From a virus: a DNA stretch of 32,855 nucleotides. Positions 30,000-32,855 of this stretch are shown here, piece by piece. The notes below the pieces were generated by a model. It saw only the letters and a list, made by a program, of their open reading frames with translations. It ran no database searches and was not told the origin of the DNA. The stretch spans positions 1 through 32,855 of IMG/VR virus record IMGVR_UViG_3300017763_000092. One strand, given 5' to 3'. How positions within the stretch are numbered: the first letter of the stretch is position 1; each line of letters begins with the position of its first letter. The position numbers and the translations under genes were made by a program.

Positions 30000-31520
30000 A
30001 TGATCACTTGGGGAATAAGTGCTAACAGTCACGATGCAGCACTAGCAGTATTTAAAGATAAAAAACTAGTATATGCAAGCCACAGTGAACGATACAGTGG
30101 TATTAAGAATGATCCACACCTTAATAAAGAGATAATTAACTATGCACGTCAATGGGGAGAGCCTGATGAAATTATTTGGTACGAGAGACCCTTTAGAAAA
30201 ACTCTTAGACAGATTCGAGCAGGACAAAGCTTCGGGTACTTTAGGAAAAACAATATTAGTCGCTATCTTCGACAGTATGGTATATCTGCTCCTATTAAGT
30301 ATACTGATCATCACCTTGCCCATGGTGCTGCCGGTTTTTATACTAGTCCTTTTGCAGAAGCCAGTGTTGTGGTTATCGACAGTATTGGAGAGTTTGATAC
30401 ACTCACTATCTGGAACGCAACCAAAGAAAAAGGGCTCAAACGTATCTATAGACAGACGTATCCACATTCCGTGGGACTATGGTACTCCGCGTTCACGCAA
30501 AGAATAGGATTAAAGCCACAAGAGGATGAATACATTCTTATGGGTATGGCAGCATATGGAGACCCTTTAAGATTCTTTAATGAAATATTAGAGGAGTTCT
30601 TCCACCCTATTGATAGTCACGACGGCTTACAAGGCTTGGTTAATATAGCTTGGGATAGACCCAGGGTCAAATTACGTCATAATTTGCATAGAGGATGTAT
30701 GTGGTGGCGGCCAGAACTTGATACCCCACAAGACCTAATGGACATAGCGGCTGCTGTGCAATCAATATATGCGTACATATTGAAATATATAAGCAACTGG
30801 GCTAGATGGAAATCTCCTTCGGGTAATCTTGTACTAATAGGAGGCTGTGCTTTGAATTGTGCGGCTAATAGTACTATACGCAGTGATTGGAATAATGTTT
30901 GGATAATGCCTAACCCGGGAGACGCCGGCAGTGCTATTGGTGCACCTTTAGCTCATTGGCGGCAGCATATCGAATGGCCGGGTCCGTATTTAGGACACAA
31001 CATAGAAGGAGAATATCCTGTTGAAGAAATATTACAAGAATTACTTACTACTGGTATTGTTGGCGTGGCCAACGGCCGTGCAGAGTTTGGACCTAGAGCT
31101 CTTGGCAACCGCTCCTTACTTGCAGATCCCAGAGGAGAAGATATTAAAGACCGAGTCAACAACATTAAACAGAGGCAACTTTTCAGACCCTTTGCACCCG
31201 CTATATTGGAGGAACATACCAAAGATTACTTTGACGGCTACACCGGACCATATATGCAATATACATCAACTTGCACAGATCCTGGACTACCTGCAATCAT
31301 CCACGGGGACGGCACCAGTAGGGTACAGACAGTTTCTAAAAATGAAAGCACAGGCTTTAGAAAATTGCTAGAACGTTGGTATGAAGAGACAGGGTGTCCG
31401 TTACTGTTAAATACTAGTCTAAACATAAAAGGTCAGCCGATTGTAAACGACGAGGCCGATGCTAAAGTGTTTGAAAAACATTATGGAGTAAAAGTTTGTA
31501 CGGTTGCTGCAAAAACGTAG
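30000..31520 (+). CDS. Carbamoyltransferase, NodU/CmcH family
   Basis: The family transfers a carbamoyl group from carbamoyl phosphate to a hydroxyl, with ATP. Seen: WGISANSHDAALAVFKD (residues 4-20, the ASKHA-type phosphate loop), KYTDHHLAHGAAGFYTSPF (about 100-118, metal-binding His cluster), VVVIDSIGEFDT, MGMAAYGDP, LIGGCALNCAANS near 276-288, and the C-terminal NGRAEFGPRALGNRSLLADPR, RPFAPAILEEH and LLNTSLNIKGQPIV. All landmarks are intact and 506 aa is within the usual range. In T4-like marine phages such genes are recurrent. The substrate may be a glycan, a nucleotide or a tRNA; unknown. It lies between primase and helicase. Confidence 0.9.
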   Translation: MITWGISANSHDAALAVFKDKKLVYASHSERYSGIKNDPHLNKEIINYARQWGEPDEIIWYERPFRKTLRQIRAGQSFGYFRKNNISRYLRQYGISAPIKYTDHHLAHGAAGFYTSPFAEASVVVIDSIGEFDTLTIWNATKEKGLKRIYRQTYPHSVGLWYSAFTQRIGLKPQEDEYILMGMAAYGDPLRFFNEILEEFFHPIDSHDGLQGLVNIAWDRPRVKLRHNLHRGCMWWRPELDTPQDLMDIAAAVQSIYAYILKYISNWARWKSPSGNLVLIGGCALNCAANSTIRSDWNNVWIMPNPGDAGSAIGAPLAHWRQHIEWPGPYLGHNIEGEYPVEEILQELLTTGIVGVANGRAEFGPRALGNRSLLADPRGEDIKDRVNNIKQRQLFRPFAPAILEEHTKDYFDGYTGPYMQYTSTCTDPGLPAIIHGDGTSRVQTVSKNESTGFRKLLERWYEETGCPLLLNTSLNIKGQPIVNDEADAKVFEKHYGVKVCTVAAKT

Positions 31521-31660
31521 ATATATCACGGCACGAAAAAATAATTAAAGTTGACAAGTTTGCATATCGTGTTATAATTAATTATTGTAAAAATTGCGGG
31601 CAAGTTAAAGCACAGTCACACATTAGAGAAGAAAAGAATGGCAACAAGACAAAACACTGA
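31496..31660 (+). CDS. Possible 54-aa zinc-ribbon-like protein overlapping the helicase start
   Basis: Frame open from TTG 31496 to TGA 31658-31660, with ggag (31485-31488) about 7 bases before the TTG. The product reads LYGCCKNVDISRHEKIIKVDK then YRVIINYCKNCGQVKAQSH, giving a C-C near the start and a C-x2-C-G knuckle, a layout that could bind zinc. Its end overlaps gp41 by 23 bases. Against it: a perfect sigma70-like promoter lies inside, the start is TTG, and the ORF is short. It could be a chance open frame. Confidence 0.3.
   Translation: MYGCCKNVDISRHEKIIKVDKFAYRVIINYCKNCGQVKAQSHIREEKNGNKTKH
31551..31578 (+). promoter_or_regulatory. Sigma70-type promoter for gp41 helicase
   Basis: TTGACA (31551-31556) and TATAAT (31573-31578) are both perfect consensus hexamers, 16 bases apart. 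Transcription would start near 31585, about 53 bases before the helicase ATG at 31638. A purine-rich agagaagaaaag precedes that ATG as a weak Shine-Dalgarno. The position between genes and the double consensus match make this the best promoter in the window, probably early and read by host RNA polymerase. Confidence 0.7.
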
Positions 31661-32855
31661 TTATGGTTATGATATACAAAAGGTATATCTTGAAATGTTT
31701 ATGACAGACGCACAAAGTTTTGTGCGCTGTCAGGGTGTGTTTAATCCTGATGCGTTTGATAGACGTTTGGTAGAACCTGCTAAATTTGTAAAGCAGTATG
31801 TTGACGAACATAATGCATTGCCTACTTTTGATATTGTAAATGCAGCAACAGATAGCAACTTAAAAGATCCAGGGCAATTAGCAGAGAATCATTATGACTG
31901 GTTGTTACAAGACTTTGAAACTTTTAGCAAACACAAAGCATTAGAGTCGGCAATTCTTAAGAGTGCAGATTTATTAGAAAACGGACAATATGGTGCGTGT
32001 GAAGACTTGGTTAAGCAAGCAGTACAGATTGGATTACAAAAAGATCTAGGCACAGATTACTTTGCAGATCCAAGAGCTAGACTAGAAGGTATCAAAGATC
32101 AAAATGGACAAGTTAGTACAGGCTGGCCGGCACTAGACAAGAAACTGTTTGGTGGATTCAACAGGGGCGAACTAAACATCTTTGCAGGTGGATCAGGATC
32201 TGGTAAAAGTTTGTTCTTAGCAAATATGGGTGTAAACTGGTGTTTGCAAGGATTGAATGTTATGTACTTGACTTTTGAACTTTCAGAAGCATTGGTTAGT
32301 ATGCGACTAGATAGTATGACCACAGATATTCCAAGTCGTGATGTGTTCAAAAGCATTGATGATGTTGAAATGAAGGTTAAGATTATCGGCAAGAAGTCGG
32401 GTGCATTTCAAGTCAAGTATATGCCCACAGGTAAAAACAGCAACGATATAAGAGCGTATCTAAAAGAGTACGAGATTAAAACAGGACGTAAAGTAGATGT
32501 ACTGTTGATTGACTACTTGGATTTGATGCATCCAAATGCTGTTAAGATTAGTGCAGAGAACTTGTTTGTTAAAGACAAGTATGTGTCAGAAGAACTGCGT
32601 AACTTGGCTATGGAACTTAACACTATCTTTGTTACAGCGTCACAGTTGAATAGATCAAGTGTGGAAGAAATTGAATTTGATCATTCGCATATTAGTGGTG
32701 GTATAAGTAAGATTAATACAGCAGATAACTTGATTGGTATCTTTACAAGTAGGGCTATGCGTGAGCGTGGCAGATATCAAATACAACTTATGAAGACTAG
32801 AAGCAGTAGTGGTGTTGGACAAAAGATTGATTTAGAGTTTGATGTAGACAGTTTG
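31638..32855 (+). CDS. 41: Replicative DNA helicase, gp41-like (3' end outside window)
   Basis: This is the hexameric DnaB-type helicase of T4-like phages, working with gp61 primase. The frame is open from ATG 31638 for 406 codons to the end of the window. An N-terminal helical domain (about residues 1-150) precedes the RecA-like core: STGWPALDKKLFGGF, Walker A GGSGSGKS at 184-191, MYLTFELSE near 209-217, and Walker B strand VDVLLIDYLDLM near 286-297. ITASQLNRSS-like FVTASQLNRS follows, then RGRYQIQLMKTRSSSGVGQ near the end, typical of DnaB motif H4. T4 gp41 has 475 aa, so roughly 60-70 residues are cut off. Confidence 0.95.
   Translation, partial: MATRQNTDYGYDIQKVYLEMFMTDAQSFVRCQGVFNPDAFDRRLVEPAKFVKQYVDEHNALPTFDIVNAATDSNLKDPGQLAENHYDWLLQDFETFSKHKALESAILKSADLLENGQYGACEDLVKQAVQIGLQKDLGTDYFADPRARLEGIKDQNGQVSTGWPALDKKLFGGFNRGELNIFAGGSGSGKSLFLANMGVNWCLQGLNVMYLTFELSEALVSMRLDSMTTDIPSRDVFKSIDDVEMKVKIIGKKSGAFQVKYMPTGKNSNDIRAYLKEYEIKTGRKVDVLLIDYLDLMHPNAVKISAENLFVKDKYVSEELRNLAMELNTIFVTASQLNRSSVEEIEFDHSHISGGISKINTADNLIGIFTSRAMRERGRYQIQLMKTRSSSGVGQKIDLEFDVDSL

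Noticed and set aside
1-32855. tRNA genes, insertion sequences or attachment sites
   Set aside because: I saw no cloverleaf-like segment, transposase or integrase motif, or flanking repeats; intergenic gaps are too short to hide most of these.

Overview
The window reads as an AT-rich stretch of a T4-like myovirus genome, most likely from a marine bacterium. The basis is a T4-type replication and recombination set: the probable C-terminus of gp32, UvsX, UvsY, UvsW, gp61 primase and gp41 helicase. With these come tail-fibre and adhesin genes carrying N-terminal domains typical of marine phage fibres, a NodU/CmcH-type carbamoyltransferase, and sugar-nucleotide/LPS-type genes of the kind known from T4-like cyanophages. 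No photosynthesis gene is present, so a Prochlorococcus/Synechococcus host, a SAR11-type host or another marine host cannot be told apart here. Genes are packed, mostly on the + strand, with many TAATG/TGATG or longer overlaps. No gene-free stretch exceeds about 120 bases.

Layout. (1) 1-2224: end of probable gp32, a UUCG-hairpin terminator, uvsX, a small acidic ORF, uvsY-like. (2) 2232-9626: a glycan cassette with a sugar-phosphate nucleotidyltransferase, GT-B-like enzyme, FkbM methyltransferase, HIGH-type nucleotidyltransferase fused to a mannose-6-P-isomerase-type cupin, a DxD glycosyltransferase, three related GT-B-like proteins and one reverse-strand DxD glycosyltransferase. (3) 9644-12831: a 411-aa unknown, UvsW helicase and a conserved-looking unknown. 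(4) 12841-16007: a second sugar cassette with cupin, SAM methyltransferase, small unknown, Kdo-8-P synthase (kdsA), an isochorismatase-like protein and CMP-Kdo synthetase (kdsB). (5) 16000-17860: four small genes, ending in a 186-aa protein that looks like a miniaturised DnaE palm/finger region; then a reverse-strand unknown. (6) 18260-27810: virion and adhesin genes, including two proteins sharing a C-terminal domain, an Asn-rich repeat fibre, two fibres with the same N-terminal domain and an 805-aa double-propeller adhesin. (7) 27835-32855: a coiled-coil unknown, gp61 primase, two small genes, carbamoyltransferase and the gp41 helicase running off the end.

How it may work together (inference). 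The replication and recombination genes are the phage backbone. The two sugar cassettes could make or relay Kdo-like and other nucleotide sugars and transfer them to host surface glycan, or possibly to phage components. The adhesin block would bind the host surface. Regulation appears to mix host-like sigma70 promoters near replication genes with T4-late-like boxes near virion genes. Several of these lie so close to the ATG that leaderless transcripts are predicted.
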